Positions 1-7,997 of a DNA stretch of 17,735 nucleotides are shown here, in pieces. Both the position numbers and the translations under genes were made by a program. The notes beneath the pieces were generated by a model. The model ran no database searches. It saw only the letters and a program-made list of their open reading frames with translations, and was not told the origin of the DNA. Source of the DNA: an uncultured Gammaproteobacteria bacterium (GTDB lineage Bacteria > Pseudomonadota > Gammaproteobacteria > Rariloculales > Rariloculaceae); contig CAMPKU010000068.1 of the NCBI GenBank assembly GCA_946887385.1, forward strand, positions 1-17,735, given 5' to 3'. Every line of letters starts with the position of its first letter. Position 1 is the stretch's first letter.

Positions 1-722
1 GGGGCGCCGACGCGCTGCCCTACGACACCGTGCGCTTCAAGTTCACGGGCACGGCGGGCCAAAGCTTCGGCGCGTTCCTCGCCAAGGGCATCACGCTCGA
101 GCTCGAAGGCGACAGCAACGACTACGTGGGCAAAGGGCTGTCCGGCGGGCGCCTGATCATCTATCCGCCGAAGATGGCCACGTTCAAGGCCGAGGACAAC
201 GTGCTCATCGGCAACGTGGCGCTGTACGGCGCCACGAGCGGACGCGCGTTCTTCCGCGGCAGAGCGGCCGAGCGCTTCTGCGTACGCAACAGCGGCGCCA
301 AGGCCGTCGTCGAGGGCGTCGGCGACCACGGCTGCGAGTACATGACGGGTGGGCGCGCCGTGATCTTGGGCTCCACGGGCCGCAATTTCGCCGCGGGCAT
401 GTCGGGCGGCATCGCGTTCGTTTGGAATCCGCAGCGCGACTTCGCGGTGAAGTGCAACACCGGCACGGTCGATCTCGAGCCCGTCGAGGACGACGAGGAC
501 ATCGCCGAGCTGCGCGAGATGCTCGACCTGCACCGCGAGTACACGGGCTCGCCCGTGGCCGCCAAGATCCTCGACGAATGGCCCACGTCGTTGCAGCAAT
601 TCGTGAAGGTCATGCCAACCGACTACAAACGCGTGCTGGCCGAGCGCAGGCGGCACGATGAAGAAGTCGAACAGACGCTTCGCAACGACGAAACGGGAAC
701 GTTCGTCGCACAAGCACGCTAA
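1..722 (+). CDS. gltB: Glutamate synthase large (alpha) subunit, C-terminal part (5' truncated)
   Basis: The frame is open from base 3 and ends at TAA 720-722; the gene begins outside the window. About 239 residues remain. They form the C-terminal GXGXG beta-helix domain of the NADPH-dependent glutamate synthase alpha subunit, which makes glutamate from glutamine and 2-oxoglutarate. Visible signatures are the stretch around [12 protein letters not shown] and the repeated glycine pattern, for example [40 protein letters not shown] and [11 protein letters not shown]. The active sites (N-terminal glutaminase Cys, FMN and 3Fe-4S domains) lie upstream and cannot be judged. The beta-subunit gene gltD follows after 22 bases, the usual gltBD operon order. 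The ATG at base 30 is internal, since the sequence before it (ADALPYDTV) already matches the family. Confidence 0.96.
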   Translation, partial: GADALPYDTVRFKFTGTAGQSFGAFLAKGITLELEGDSNDYVGKGLSGGRLIIYPPKMATFKAEDNVLIGNVALYGATSGRAFFRGRAAERFCVRNSGAKAVVEGVGDHGCEYMTGGRAVILGSTGRNFAAGMSGGIAFVWNPQRDFAVKCNTGTVDLEPVEDDEDIAELREMLDLHREYTGSPVAAKILDEWPTSLQQFVKVMPTDYKRVLAERRRHDEEVEQTLRNDETGTFVAQAR

Positions 723-744
723 CGGCCAGGCACGGATCGCAACA

Positions 745-2235
745 ATGGGTAAGCCCACCGGCTTCATGGAGTATCCGAAGAAGAGCGTGCCCTACCGGGA
801 GGCTCGCGAGCGCCTGGGCGATTTCCGCGAGATCTTCACGGAGCCCGCCGAGGAGCACATGCGCATTCAAGCAGCACGCTGCATGGATTGCGGTGTGCCG
901 TTTTGCCAGTCCGATAGCGGTTGCCCGGTCGACAACCTCATTCCCGAGTGGAACGACTTGGTCTACCAGGGCCGTTGGCGGGAAGCGCTCGATCGGCTGC
1001 ACAAGACCAACAATTTTCCCGAGTTCACGGGCCGCACCTGTCCCGCGCCGTGCGAGGGCGCGTGTGTGCTCGGCATCACCGATCCGCCGGTCACCATCAA
1101 GAACCTCGAGAACGCGATCATCGATCGCGGCTTCGCGGAAGGGTGGGTAAAGCCCATCGTGCCGGCCGCACGCAGCGGCAAGCGCGTCGCCATCGTCGGC
1201 TCCGGCCCCGCCGGGCTCGCGGCGGCCGAGCAGCTCAACAGGGCCGGGCATCAAGTCACCGTCTTCGAGCGCGCCGACCGCATCGGCGGCCTCTTGATGT
1301 ACGGCATTCCGAACATGAAGCTCGACAAGGGCGTCGTGAACCGGCGCGTCGATTTGCTGCGCGCCGCCGGCATCGAATTCGTCGTGAACGCCGATGTCGG
1401 CAACTCCGTGGATCCGAACAAGCTCCGCGCCGAGCACGACGCGCTGCTGCTCGCCACGGGCGCAACGCAGCCGCGCGATCTGAAAATTCCCGGCCGCGAG
1501 CTTCAAGGCATCCACTTTGCGATGGACTTCCTGACGGCCAACACCAAGAGCCTGCTCGCGAGCAACCTGGCCGACGGACAGTACTTGAGCGCCTTGGACA
1601 AGCGCGTCGTCGTGATCGGCGGCGGCGACACGGGCGCCGACTGCATCGGCACGGCGCTGCGGCACGGCTGCAAGAGCCTGATGAACCTCGAGCTGCTCGA
1701 CCAGCCGCCGGCGAAGCGCGCGCCCGACAACCCCTGGCCGCTGTGGCCGAAGATACTTCGCACGGACTACGCGCACGAGGAATCCATCACGCGCTTCGGC
1801 GCCGATCCGCGCAACTACGCCGTCGTCTCGAAGGAGTTTTTGGGCAGCGACGGCAAGGTCGCTTCGGTGCGCATCAACCGCATCGAATGGCAGCTCGTGA
1901 ACGGCGTGCCGAAGATGACGGATGTCGAGGATTCGTCGGAGCTGCTCGAAGCCGACCTCGTATTGCTAGCCATGGGCTTCCTCGGGCCCGAGGCGTATCT
2001 CGCCACGGCGCTTGGCCTCGAGCTCGATGCGCGCTCGAACTACCGCGCCGCGTACGGTCGCTTCGCAACCAGCGTGCCCGGCGTGTTCGCGGCCGGCGAC
2101 TGCCGGCGCGGCCAGTCGCTCGTCGTCTGGGCCATCAACGAAGGGCGCGGCGCGGCGCGCGCCGTCGACGAGTTCCTCATGGGTGCCAGCGAGCTGCCGG
2201 CACCGAAGCTTTCGCTCGGCGGCCCGGTCTCTTAA
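745..2235 (+). CDS. gltD: Glutamate synthase small (beta) subunit
   Basis: This 496-residue protein feeds electrons from NADPH through FAD and iron-sulfur clusters to GltB. The N-terminal ferredoxin-like region has the expected cysteines: C46, C49, C54, C60 and then C99, C103, C107 ([10 protein letters not shown]). The FAD-binding Rossmann motif [13 protein letters not shown] is at about residues 152-164 and the NADPH-binding motif GGGDTGADC at 292-300. The start at 745 gives [10 protein letters not shown], the classic GltD N terminus. The in-frame ATG at 658 lies inside gltB and encodes unrelated residues. No strong Shine-Dalgarno sequence is visible; AGG at 728-730 is the nearest, so coupling to gltB is possible. 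The stop codon overlaps the stop of the convergent kinase gene. Length is normal for the family. Confidence 0.97.
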   Translation: MGKPTGFMEYPKKSVPYREARERLGDFREIFTEPAEEHMRIQAARCMDCGVPFCQSDSGCPVDNLIPEWNDLVYQGRWREALDRLHKTNNFPEFTGRTCPAPCEGACVLGITDPPVTIKNLENAIIDRGFAEGWVKPIVPAARSGKRVAIVGSGPAGLAAAEQLNRAGHQVTVFERADRIGGLLMYGIPNMKLDKGVVNRRVDLLRAAGIEFVVNADVGNSVDPNKLRAEHDALLLATGATQPRDLKIPGRELQGIHFAMDFLTANTKSLLASNLADGQYLSALDKRVVVIGGGDTGADCIGTALRHGCKSLMNLELLDQPPAKRAPDNPWPLWPKILRTDYAHEESITRFGADPRNYAVVSKEFLGSDGKVASVRINRIEWQLVNGVPKMTDVEDSSELLEADLVLLAMGFLGPEAYLATALGLELDARSNYRAAYGRFATSVPGVFAAGDCRRGQSLVVWAINEGRGAARAVDEFLMGASELPAPKLSLGGPVS

Positions 2236-4271
2236 GCCTCGCGCCGCGGGAACCACACTCGGAACACGACGCCGCCCGAATCGGGCAGGTCGTCGGCCTC
2301 GCAGCGCCCGCCGTGGAAATCCGCGACGAGTGCCACGATGTGCAGCCCCAACCCCAGGTGCGGGCGGCCGTCGCGCTGCGCGCGAATCGAGACCAGCGAG
2401 TCGAACAACCGCCCGCGCATCTTCGCCGGCAGCGCAGGGCCGCGGTTGGCCACCGACAGCACCAGCTCGTCGCCGGCCGCCGCGAGGCCCACGTCGATGC
2501 GGCTGTCGGGTGCGCTGAAGCTCACGGCGTTGTCGATGAGCTTGTCGAGCAGCTGGGCTACGAGCTCGCCGGAGCCCACGATCGTGGCGTTGGCGATTTC
2601 GGAGCGGCACACGATGTCGCGCTGCGGATAGACGTCGCGGTACGCCGTGCAGCATGCGGTGACGACCGCCGCAAGATCGAACGGCTGCGCGCGCGTCTCG
2701 CGAATGGCCTGCTCGAGCTCCGTCGCTTCGCTCATGGCCGCCAGAATGGCGTCGAGCCTCTTTGTGCCTTGCCGCAAGCGCGACAAGTACTCGTCCGCCG
2801 CAGGCGCGTTCACCTCGTGCTCGAGGTTATCGAGCGACGTGGTCACCACGGCGAGCGGCGTGCGCAGCTCGTGCGAGAGCTTGCTCGCGAGGGTGCGCAG
2901 ATATTCGGTGTGCTCGCGCAGCCGCTCGAGCAGCGCCGCGAAGCTGCGCGCGAGCGTGCCGATCTCGTCGCCGGCCGTCGAGCCCGGCATGCCGCTGCGG
3001 ATCTCGCCGCGCGGGCCGAGCGCGTTTTCCGCCGCGCGTGCGAGCCGGCGCACACGCAGCGACAGCCAGGTCGCGTAGCCGAGCAGCCCCACGGCTACGA
3101 CGACCGTCGCCAGCAGGGTCAACGTCATCAAGCGCACCAGCGCGCGGTCCGTCACCGTCAATATCGGCTCGCTGGCTTGCTCGAGGACCACAGCGCCCTG
3201 GACGCCTGAAGCGCCTTGGATCGGCGCCGCTGCGGCCACGATCGCTTCGCGCTCGGGCCCGCTGCCGTACCAGGCCGTGGCCTCACGGCCGAGCAACGCT
3301 TGCCGCAACGTCTCGTCGGCCACCCGGCCGGCCGGGCTCTCGGGCGGATACGGAGGATCGGGTTGCTCGAGCAGCCAGCGGAACAGCCCGCCGAGCGCGC
3401 TCGAGCCGCCCTCGCCGGCGGCGCCCGGCGAAACGCGGCCCGTGGCGGCAAGCACCCAGCCGTCCTGGTCGAGCACCCGCAAGCGCCCTTCCGTGCGCCC
3501 GAATTGCGCGAGCACGCTTTGCAGCTCCGGTATCTGCCGAATGAAGCGGCCCGCTGTTCCGGTTTCGGTGTCCCACGTGGCGTGCAGCTCCACGCCGTAA
3601 TCCGCGCCGGCGCTATCCACATCGATCACGCCCACCGCGAGCGCGTCGCCCACCAAGTTCAGCGGCACGCGCACCTCGAGTGCATAGCCTTCCGCAGTCT
3701 CTTGCCATGCGCCGATCACGCGCCCATCGTGCATCTCGCTCGGTTCGAACAGATCGGGGCCGGTTTCCTGCGCGCGAAACGCACCCGGCGCGGCCGTCGT
3801 CAGCAACCACCAGCGAGCGACTCCGGGGTCCGTGGCCAGCACCACGCGGTCGCCGTGCGGCCCCTGGCCGGGAAGGCGCTGGTACACGATGTCGCGGTCC
3901 GCAACATTGATGAACAGATAAGCGAAGCGGCCGAACGTGCCGGTCGACACGCGATGCCCGCCGCCGAGCGCGACGCCGGCCTCGTCGCGCGCGCGCCAGT
4001 GGTCGTCACGCACGCCGTCGAGGTCGGGCTCACGCGCCAGCGCCGTGGCGTAGAGCGTGGTGCCCACGCGTTGCGGATCGCATTCGGGAAGCGCGCACAA
4101 CGCGGCGCTTTGCTCCTCGAGCGCGGTGGCCACTGTGGCGGCGCGCGCGAGCAGCGATCGCTCGAGACCGCCGCGCAACGCCGTTTCCATCTCTTGAACG
4201 TAGCGGTAGCCCGTCCACGGCAGCACCAGCGTCAGCAAACCGACGGCGAGCAACTGCAACCGCAAGGACAT
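2232..4271 (-). CDS. Orphan membrane sensor histidine kinase with CBM9/DOMON-like periplasmic domain
   Basis: This 679-residue protein has a first membrane segment at about residues 5-22 and a second at about 380-405. The periplasmic domain between them has at its start (about 84-220) a CBM9/DOMON-like pattern: LDGVRDDHW, then [33 protein letters not shown] and VGVIDVD. After membrane segment 2 come a HAMP-like linker ([11 protein letters not shown]), the dimerisation H box [11 protein letters not shown] with H467, the N box LIDNAVSF with N581, a degenerate G1 box (ANRGPALP) and the G2 box LGLGLHI at 639-645. The N terminus ([20 protein letters not shown]) recalls the kinase family associated with proteobacterial dedicated sortase systems, but no sortase or response regulator is nearby. 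It is the last gene of an operon, 13 bases after the LEA-type lipoprotein gene. Kinase identity is certain; the ligand is unknown. Confidence 0.93.
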   Translation of the reverse strand: MSLRLQLLAVGLLTLVLPWTGYRYVQEMETALRGGLERSLLARAATVATALEEQSAALCALPECDPQRVGTTLYATALAREPDLDGVRDDHWRARDEAGVALGGGHRVSTGTFGRFAYLFINVADRDIVYQRLPGQGPHGDRVVLATDPGVARWWLLTTAAPGAFRAQETGPDLFEPSEMHDGRVIGAWQETAEGYALEVRVPLNLVGDALAVGVIDVDSAGADYGVELHATWDTETGTAGRFIRQIPELQSVLAQFGRTEGRLRVLDQDGWVLAATGRVSPGAAGEGGSSALGGLFRWLLEQPDPPYPPESPAGRVADETLRQALLGREATAWYGSGPEREAIVAAAAPIQGASGVQGAVVLEQASEPILTVTDRALVRLMTLTLLATVVVAVGLLGYATWLSLRVRRLARAAENALGPRGEIRSGMPGSTAGDEIGTLARSFAALLERLREHTEYLRTLASKLSHELRTPLAVVTTSLDNLEHEVNAPAADEYLSRLRQGTKRLDAILAAMSEATELEQAIRETRAQPFDLAAVVTACCTAYRDVYPQRDIVCRSEIANATIVGSGELVAQLLDKLIDNAVSFSAPDSRIDVGLAAAGDELVLSVANRGPALPAKMRGRLFDSLVSIRAQRDGRPHLGLGLHIVALVADFHGGRCEADDLPDSGGVVFRVWFPRREA

Positions 4272-4284
4272 GCGGGCCTGGCCG

Positions 4285-4761
4285 TTAGCGCGCGCCCGTC
4301 ATCACGAGCGGCACCTGCCCGCTCGAGCTGAACCGCAGGGGCTCTCTGAGCCGGCGATCGAGAGTCACGGTGCCGTAGATCTCGTACGGAAGAGTGTTCT
4401 CGGGGCCTTGCACGAACGACAAGAGGCGCGACACCGACGACACGATCTCGCTGGCGATCTCGAGCGTGACGGTCTGCTGGTCGAGCGCCTCTACCGTCAG
4501 CGGCGTGGTCGAGCTGCCGTCGACGATGCCTTCGTCCGCGAGCCGCAGCTTGAACTCGAAGCTCTTGATGGGCAGCGGCTCGGTGTTCTGATTGTCGATG
4601 AGCAGGCCCACGCGGAAGCGTTGCCGGCCCCCGCTCGACGGCAGCGGCTCGAGGTTCTCCACGGTGATGCGGGGCGGCACGCTCGAGCCGCGCTGCGCAG
4701 ATGCGCAGCCAATCGACAGCACGCCGGCCAACGCCACTACGACAACGGTGAAGATCCGCAT
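4285..4761 (-). CDS. LEA type 2 (WHy-domain) family lipoprotein
   Basis: This 158-residue protein starts with a hydrophobic signal (MRIFTVVVVALAGVLSIGC) and a probable lipid-anchored C19. The lipobox SIGC is imperfect because Ser is at -3. Residue +2 is Ala, so Lol sorting to the outer membrane is expected. Residues about 30-150 look like the LEA_2/WHy immunoglobulin-like fold. They have the pattern VGLLIDNQNTEPLPIKSFEF (the NPN-type motif appears as DNQN), then a short strand, G, and LTVEALDQQTVTLEI. Proteins of this family are usually of unknown function. The start at 4761 is preferred over the longer frame to 4809 because it gives the signal peptide and has a strong AGGAG seven bases upstream. 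It sits two bases after the NTF2-like gene and 13 bases before the kinase. Confidence 0.85.
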   Translation of the reverse strand: MRIFTVVVVALAGVLSIGCASAQRGSSVPPRITVENLEPLPSSGGRQRFRVGLLIDNQNTEPLPIKSFEFKLRLADEGIVDGSSTTPLTVEALDQQTVTLEIASEIVSSVSRLLSFVQGPENTLPYEIYGTVTLDRRLREPLRFSSSGQVPLVMTGAR

Positions 4762-4763
4762 GC

Positions 4764-5213
4764 TTAGTCTCCTAGAGCCCGGTCCCAGTCCGCGCCGATG
4801 ATGCGCCATTCGCCGCCCTCGTTGACGAGCTCGAGCTCGAAGCGATACAGGTCCGCGTCCACGCCACCGAGCAGCTCGGCGCCCGAGCGCTGGCCGAGCA
4901 TGCCCGCGTGCACCACGGCGCGCGCGGCGTCGGCGCCTTCGAGAACCACCTCGTCCACGCGGCTCACGATTTCGATGCGCTGATTGGCGATGAAGTAGCC
5001 GCGCACCCTGCGCACGATCTCGCTGCGGTCGTTGCCGCGCGCGTCGCGATAGCTCGTTCCGACGAGAGCGCCGAAAAAGCCGGCGTCGCGCGCCTCTGCC
5101 GCTTCCTCCGCTTGCGCGAGCAGCGCGCGGATCTCAGCTTCGGGATCGCTGACGCCGCCACAGCCGGCAACGGCGGCCGTAGCGAGCACCGCCTTCAAAA
5201 CCACGGCCTTCAT
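4764..5213 (-). CDS. Lipoprotein with NTF2/SnoaL-like domain
   Basis: This 149-residue protein has a clear lipoprotein signal: MKAVVLKAVLATAAVAGC, lipobox VAGC and C18. Gly at +2 suggests outer-membrane delivery. The rest has the NTF2-like alpha+beta layout. Helices EAEIRALLAQAEEAAEARD and DAGFFGALVGTSY come first, then RSEIVRRVRGYFIANQRIEIVSRV, then paired strands ending in ADLYRFELELV and GEWRIIGADWDR. That ending (W-R-I plus a short strand) is typical of NTF2-like folds that bind small molecules or act as scaffolds. I do not recognise a catalytic set of residues. It is first in the operon with the LEA-type lipoprotein and the kinase. The start at 5213 is preferred over the longer frame to 5288, whose extra N terminus is not signal-like. 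Confidence 0.85.
   Translation of the reverse strand: MKAVVLKAVLATAAVAGCGGVSDPEAEIRALLAQAEEAAEARDAGFFGALVGTSYRDARGNDRSEIVRRVRGYFIANQRIEIVSRVDEVVLEGADAARAVVHAGMLGQRSGAELLGGVDADLYRFELELVNEGGEWRIIGADWDRALGD
4769..4773 (-). promoter_or_regulatory. Ribosome binding site of the LEA-type lipoprotein gene
   Basis: On the minus strand the sequence reads AGGAG, seven bases before the ATG at 4761. It overlaps the last sense codons of the upstream NTF2-like gene (…CTA GGA GAC TAA), so translation of the two lipoproteins is probably coupled. It fixes the start of the downstream gene. Confidence 0.75.
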
Positions 5214-5220
5214 GGCGGCG

Positions 5221-5226
5221 ATTGTA
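5221..5226 (-). promoter_or_regulatory. Candidate -10 box (TACAAT) of the lipoprotein-kinase operon
   Basis: TACAAT on the minus strand matches five of six bases of the sigma-70 -10 consensus. No good -35 box is found at 16-18 bases. The expected transcription start falls at about 5214, next to the ATG at 5213, and no Shine-Dalgarno sequence is visible, so the message could be nearly leaderless. This is based on sequence pattern only. Confidence 0.35.
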
Positions 5227-5289
5227 GAGTGCCTTTCCCGGCAAGAACACGACGCAGTGCCGCGCCACCACGCGCAGTGGCCGCACATT

Positions 5290-5315
5290 TATACTGGACG
5301 CCTGGTTTCACGGAG
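5290..5315 (+). promoter_or_regulatory. Candidate -10 box (TATACT) and ribosome binding site (GGAG) of the thiolase gene
   Basis: TATACT at 5290-5295 matches five of six bases of the -10 consensus. No convincing -35 box lies 17 bases upstream. GGAG at 5312-5315 is six bases before the ATG at 5322 and supports that start. Upstream, two near-identical 11-base units (CGCAGTGCCGC, CGCAGTGGCCGC) lie within 5253-5284 and could be an operator; this is speculative. Confidence 0.4.
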
Positions 5316-5321
5316 CGTCGC

Positions 5322-6605
5322 ATGCGCAATCAACAAGCTCGCCGGGTGGCCGTGATCGGCGGCCTTCGCATTCCGTTCTGCCGCGCGCACACCGCCTACG
5401 CCCGCTGCTCGAACCAGGACATGATGACCGCCGTGCTCAAAGCGCTCGTTGCGCGCTACTCGCTGGCCGGCGAGCGCCTAGGCGACGTGTCGCTCGGCGC
5501 GGTGATCAAGCACTCGCGCGACTTCAACTTGGCGCGCGAGTCCACGCTGTCGTCGGGCCTCGCGCCGGAGACGCCGGCGTTCGACATTCAGCGCGCCTGC
5601 GGCACGAGCCTGTCGGCGGCGATCATCATCGGCACGAAGATCTCCACGGGGCTCATCGACGCCGGCATCGCCGGAGGCACGGACTCGATCAGCGACGTGC
5701 CGCTCGTCTACCCCGACGCCTATCGAGCGCTGTTGCTCGAGAGCGCGCGCGGCCGCACGCTGGGCGCGCGCCTTTCCCCGTGGCTGAAGCTGCGCCCGAA
5801 ACATTTCAAGCCCATCTTCCCCGACGTGATGGAGCCGCGCACGAAGCTGTCGATGGGCGAGAGCATGGAGATCACGGCCAAGCAATGGCAGCTCTCGCGC
5901 GAAGATCAGGACCGCCTCGCGCTCGCGAGTCATCAGAACGCGGCGCGCGCCTACGCGGAAGGGTTCTACGACGATCTCGTCGTCGAATTCCAAGGCGTGA
6001 AGCGCGACAACAACCTTCGCACCGACACGAGCCTGGAGCAGCTCGCGAAGCTCCGACCTGTGTTCGACCGCGGGCCCAACGGCACGCTAACGGCCGGCAA
6101 CAGCACACCGCTCACCGATGGCGCGTCGGCCGTGCTGCTGGCCTCCGAAGAGTGGGCGCGCGCGCGCGGTTTGCCGATTGCGGCTTACCTCACCTACGCG
6201 CGCGAAGCCGCCGTCGACTTCGTGGCCAAGGAGGGCCTCCTGATGGCGCCGGCGTATGCGGTGTCCGCCATGCTCGCCGAGGCGAACCTCGCCCTGCAGG
6301 ACTTCGACTTCTACGAGATTCACGAGGCGTTCGCGGCGCAGACCCTCGCAACGCTGAAGGCCTGGGAATCGGAAAAATTTTGCCGCGAGCGCCTCGGCCG
6401 CGACCGGGCCATGGGCTCGATCGATCGCGGCAAGCTCAACATCAAAGGCGGCAGCGTCGCGATCGGCCACCCCTTCGCGGCCACGGGCACCCGCATCCTC
6501 GGCACGCTAACGAAGCTGCTGAGTCAGCGCGGCAACGGCCGCGGCTTGATCTCGGTATGCACGGCCGGCGGCATGGGCGTCACGGCGATCCTCGAGGCCG
6601 CCTAA
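5322..6605 (+). CDS. Acetyl-CoA C-acyltransferase (thiolase), FadI-type
   Basis: This 427-residue thiolase catalyses the last step of beta-oxidation, cleaving 3-ketoacyl-CoA with CoA, or the reverse condensation. All catalytic residues are present. The nucleophile is C93 in RACGTS. The others are H334 in EIHEAFAAQ, H383 in GGSVAIGHPFAATG and C413 in CTAGGMG. The stretch DNNLRTDTSLEQLAKLRPVFDR followed by NSTPLTDGASAV, and the insertion after the GGTDS motif, resemble FadI (large-chain anaerobic/FadIJ type) more than AtoB. The start at 5322 has GGAG six bases upstream and begins MRNQQARRVAVIGGLRIPF, the expected first beta strand. No FadJ-type partner is in the window, so it appears monocistronic. 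It is divergent from the lipoprotein operon across a 108-base gap. Confidence 0.94.
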   Translation: MRNQQARRVAVIGGLRIPFCRAHTAYARCSNQDMMTAVLKALVARYSLAGERLGDVSLGAVIKHSRDFNLARESTLSSGLAPETPAFDIQRACGTSLSAAIIIGTKISTGLIDAGIAGGTDSISDVPLVYPDAYRALLLESARGRTLGARLSPWLKLRPKHFKPIFPDVMEPRTKLSMGESMEITAKQWQLSREDQDRLALASHQNAARAYAEGFYDDLVVEFQGVKRDNNLRTDTSLEQLAKLRPVFDRGPNGTLTAGNSTPLTDGASAVLLASEEWARARGLPIAAYLTYAREAAVDFVAKEGLLMAPAYAVSAMLAEANLALQDFDFYEIHEAFAAQTLATLKAWESEKFCRERLGRDRAMGSIDRGKLNIKGGSVAIGHPFAATGTRILGTLTKLLSQRGNGRGLISVCTAGGMGVTAILEAA

Positions 6606-6623
6606 CGCGCTCGACGAGGCAGG

Positions 6624-6641
6624 CGCCGCCGCCGGCGATTT
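6624..6641 (+). terminator. Weak hairpin after the thiolase gene
   Basis: CGCCG and CGGCG form a 5-bp GC stem with a 4-base loop, followed by only ATTT. It starts 18 bases after the thiolase stop. The short T run makes intrinsic termination doubtful. Confidence 0.25.
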
Positions 6642-6747
6642 CGCGCTCGCCGCACGCGGTTCGCCGCCGACGATCATCGTCCGGAAGCCGCGCGTAAGCC
6701 CACGCGCCGGAGCGGCGAGCGTCTTCATTCCACGAGCCGCCCTCTCC

Positions 6748-6763
6748 TATCCCTAATGAGGTA
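6748..6763 (+). promoter_or_regulatory. Candidate NarL-family 7-2-7 operator upstream of the LpxR-family gene
   Basis: The bases TATCCCT-AA-TGAGGTA form two inverted heptamers separated by two bases. Against the published NarL/NarP arrangement (TACYYMT, two bases, AKRRGTA) 12 of 14 positions fit. A related site lies upstream of the kinase gene at 7954-7969 and shares 14 of 19 aligned bases with it. A NarL-family regulator is encoded nearby. Binding is inferred, not shown. Confidence 0.4.
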
Positions 6764-6787
6764 GTCACAGGTCGTCGTTAAGCGCGA

Positions 6788-6865
6788 CCGCGCTTCTCCC
6801 TGCCGAGCGACGAATCGCGCACTCGCGCCGCGTAGCGTGAACGCCAACGGCAGGGAGAAGCACGG
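6788..6865 (+). promoter_or_regulatory. Leader hairpin sequestering the LpxR-family ribosome binding site
   Basis: The left arm at 6792-6805 (GCTTCTCCCTGCCG) is the exact reverse complement of the right arm at 6848-6861 (CGGCAGGGAGAAGC). After one C-A mismatch, three more pairs form (6788-6790 with 6863-6865). The right arm contains the Shine-Dalgarno sequence AGGGAGAAG (6852-6860) and ends two bases before the ATG. The 42-base loop can form a small inner hairpin (GCGA-CGAA-TCGC). If the transcript starts upstream of 6788, the ribosome binding site would be hidden. Confidence 0.6.
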
Positions 6866-6867
6866 CG

Positions 6868-7902
6868 ATGAAAAACAACAGCACGGCGCCACGACGAGCA
6901 GCGCAGTTGGCCGTGGGCGCTGCGCTATTCATGGCGAGCGTCGCGTACGCTGCGCAACCCAGCAACCTGTTCATACGCATCGACAACGACCTCTTCACGG
7001 GCACCGATCGCGAGTACACGAGCGGCGTGCAAGTGGGGGCCACATCGGCGACGGTCGAAAGCTTCGACGATGCAGGATCCGCGTCAGGCCTCCGCTGGGC
7101 CCACGACAAGCTGCGGCGGCTGCAGCCGAAGGGATTCGACGAAAACAATGCCACCTGGACGATCGGCCAGCGCATGTACACGCCCGAGGACTGGCGTCTC
7201 GAGCAGCCCGATCCGCGCGACCGGCCTTACGCGGGACTGCTGTTCGCAGGGCTCACCTACAACGGCCGCGATCGCGATTCGATGCGTTCCACGTCGCTCG
7301 ACATCGGCATCGTCGGGCCCTCCGCGCTCGCCGAGCAAACGCAGGAGCTCGTGCACGACGCGGTGGGCGCCGATCGATTTCTCGGCTGGGACCATCAGCT
7401 CAACGACGAGCCGGTGTTCAGAATCTTGCACGAGCGTTTTCGCCGCTGGCGCATCGAGCCGGCGCGCCAGCTCGCCGACCTCACAACGCACTACGGCGGA
7501 AGCATCGGCAATCTCGCCACGTTCGCCAACGCCGGCGCGGAGCTGCGGATCGGCAAAAACTTGCCGGACAACTTCGGTACGGCCACGCTTTCATACGGGC
7601 AGAACACGCCGCCCGCGCAGTGGGGCGGCAAATCACCGAGCCGGCCGTCGATCCATGGTTTCGTGGCCGTCGACGCCCGTGTGGTGCTGCAAGACATCAC
7701 GCTCGACGGCAACACCTGGCGCGAGAGCGCAAACGTCGACCGAGAGACGTTCGGCGCGGAGCTTGCGCTCGGCGTGGCCCTCGATTGGCGCGGATGGGAG
7801 GCCACGTTGGGCGCCACGTATCGCACCAAGGAATACGCCACCCAAAAAACGGAGTCCCGCTTCGGAACGCTGACGTTCCGGCACGCACTCGCAAGCCGAT
7901 GA
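6868..7902 (+). CDS. LpxR-family lipid A deacylase (DUF2219), outer-membrane beta-barrel
   Basis: This 344-residue protein has a signal peptide with a likely cut at about residue 28/29 (VAYA-AQ). Family signatures follow in order: IRIDNDLFTGTDREYTSG with the N40-D41 pair, then GQRMYTPEDW, DRPYAGLLFAGLTY, DIGIVGPSALAEQTQ and VHDAVGADRFLGWDHQL with H163. These match LpxR, an outer-membrane barrel that removes the 3'-acyloxyacyl group of lipid A. In LpxR the Asn-Asp pair and a His are catalytic residues, and their equivalents appear present here. The protein ends RFGTLTFRHALASR. The ATG at 6868 has AGGGAGAAG seven bases upstream, part of a strong inverted repeat. A GAF-type kinase and its regulator follow 132 bases downstream. 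The exact substrate is inferred from the family. Confidence 0.88.
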   Translation: MKNNSTAPRRAAQLAVGAALFMASVAYAAQPSNLFIRIDNDLFTGTDREYTSGVQVGATSATVESFDDAGSASGLRWAHDKLRRLQPKGFDENNATWTIGQRMYTPEDWRLEQPDPRDRPYAGLLFAGLTYNGRDRDSMRSTSLDIGIVGPSALAEQTQELVHDAVGADRFLGWDHQLNDEPVFRILHERFRRWRIEPARQLADLTTHYGGSIGNLATFANAGAELRIGKNLPDNFGTATLSYGQNTPPAQWGGKSPSRPSIHGFVAVDARVVLQDITLDGNTWRESANVDRETFGAELALGVALDWRGWEATLGATYRTKEYATQKTESRFGTLTFRHALASR

Positions 7903-7950
7903 GGTGCGCCGATGGTACCGATGAACCACGTCCGCCTTACGTTCAGTGCC

Positions 7951-7972
7951 CTCTCTCCCAAAAGGGGTAGAG
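7951..7972 (+). promoter_or_regulatory. Dyad upstream of the GAF-kinase operon: candidate NarL-type operator or LpxR-gene terminator
   Basis: CTCTCTCCC and GGGGTAGAG pair around AAAA, with one mismatch and one T-G pair. No T run follows, so it is a poor intrinsic terminator for the gene ending at 7902. The inner part (7954-7969, TCTCCCA-AA-AGGGGTA) has one perfect NarL-type half-site (AGGGGTA) and fits 11 of 14 positions of the 7-2-7 pattern. It resembles the site at 6748-6763. It ends 65 bases before the kinase start. Confidence 0.4.
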
Positions 7973-7997
7973 CCGGCGGCTCGCTCGGTAGAGGCCG

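Larger units (their letters stand above)
6606..6867. other. Intergenic region between the thiolase and LpxR-family genes
   Basis: This 262-base gap is the longest non-coding stretch in the window. It holds a weak hairpin after the thiolase (6624-6637), a NarL-like dyad (6748-6763), and the inverted repeat covering the LpxR ribosome binding site (6788-6865). I find no credible gene; open frames on the minus strand here are arginine/alanine-rich shadows. No good sigma-70 -35/-10 pair is visible, so an activated promoter between the dyad and the hairpin is plausible. Confidence 0.6.

Noticed and set aside
658..744. Upstream ATG start for gltD
   Set aside because: It lies inside gltB; the added residues are not found in GltD, and 745 gives the classic MGKPTGF start.
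610..1776. 388-codon open frame on the minus strand over gltB/gltD
   Set aside because: It is antisense to gltD, whose cysteine and nucleotide-binding motifs are intact; the translation is Arg/Ala/Val-rich with no domain, typical of high-G+C shadow frames.
921..3209. 762-codon open frame on the plus strand across the gltD/kinase junction
   Set aside because: It runs out of frame through gltD and then antisense to the kinase; extremely Arg/Ala-rich and without domain features.
2232..4271. A complete proteobacterial dedicated sortase system
   Set aside because: Only the kinase N terminus recalls that family; no sortase, LPXTG-type target or paired response regulator is in the window.
3216..4331. 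371-codon plus-strand frame opposite the kinase's periplasmic domain
   Set aside because: The minus-strand kinase has clear membrane, sensor and catalytic motifs through the same bases; the plus-strand translation shows none.
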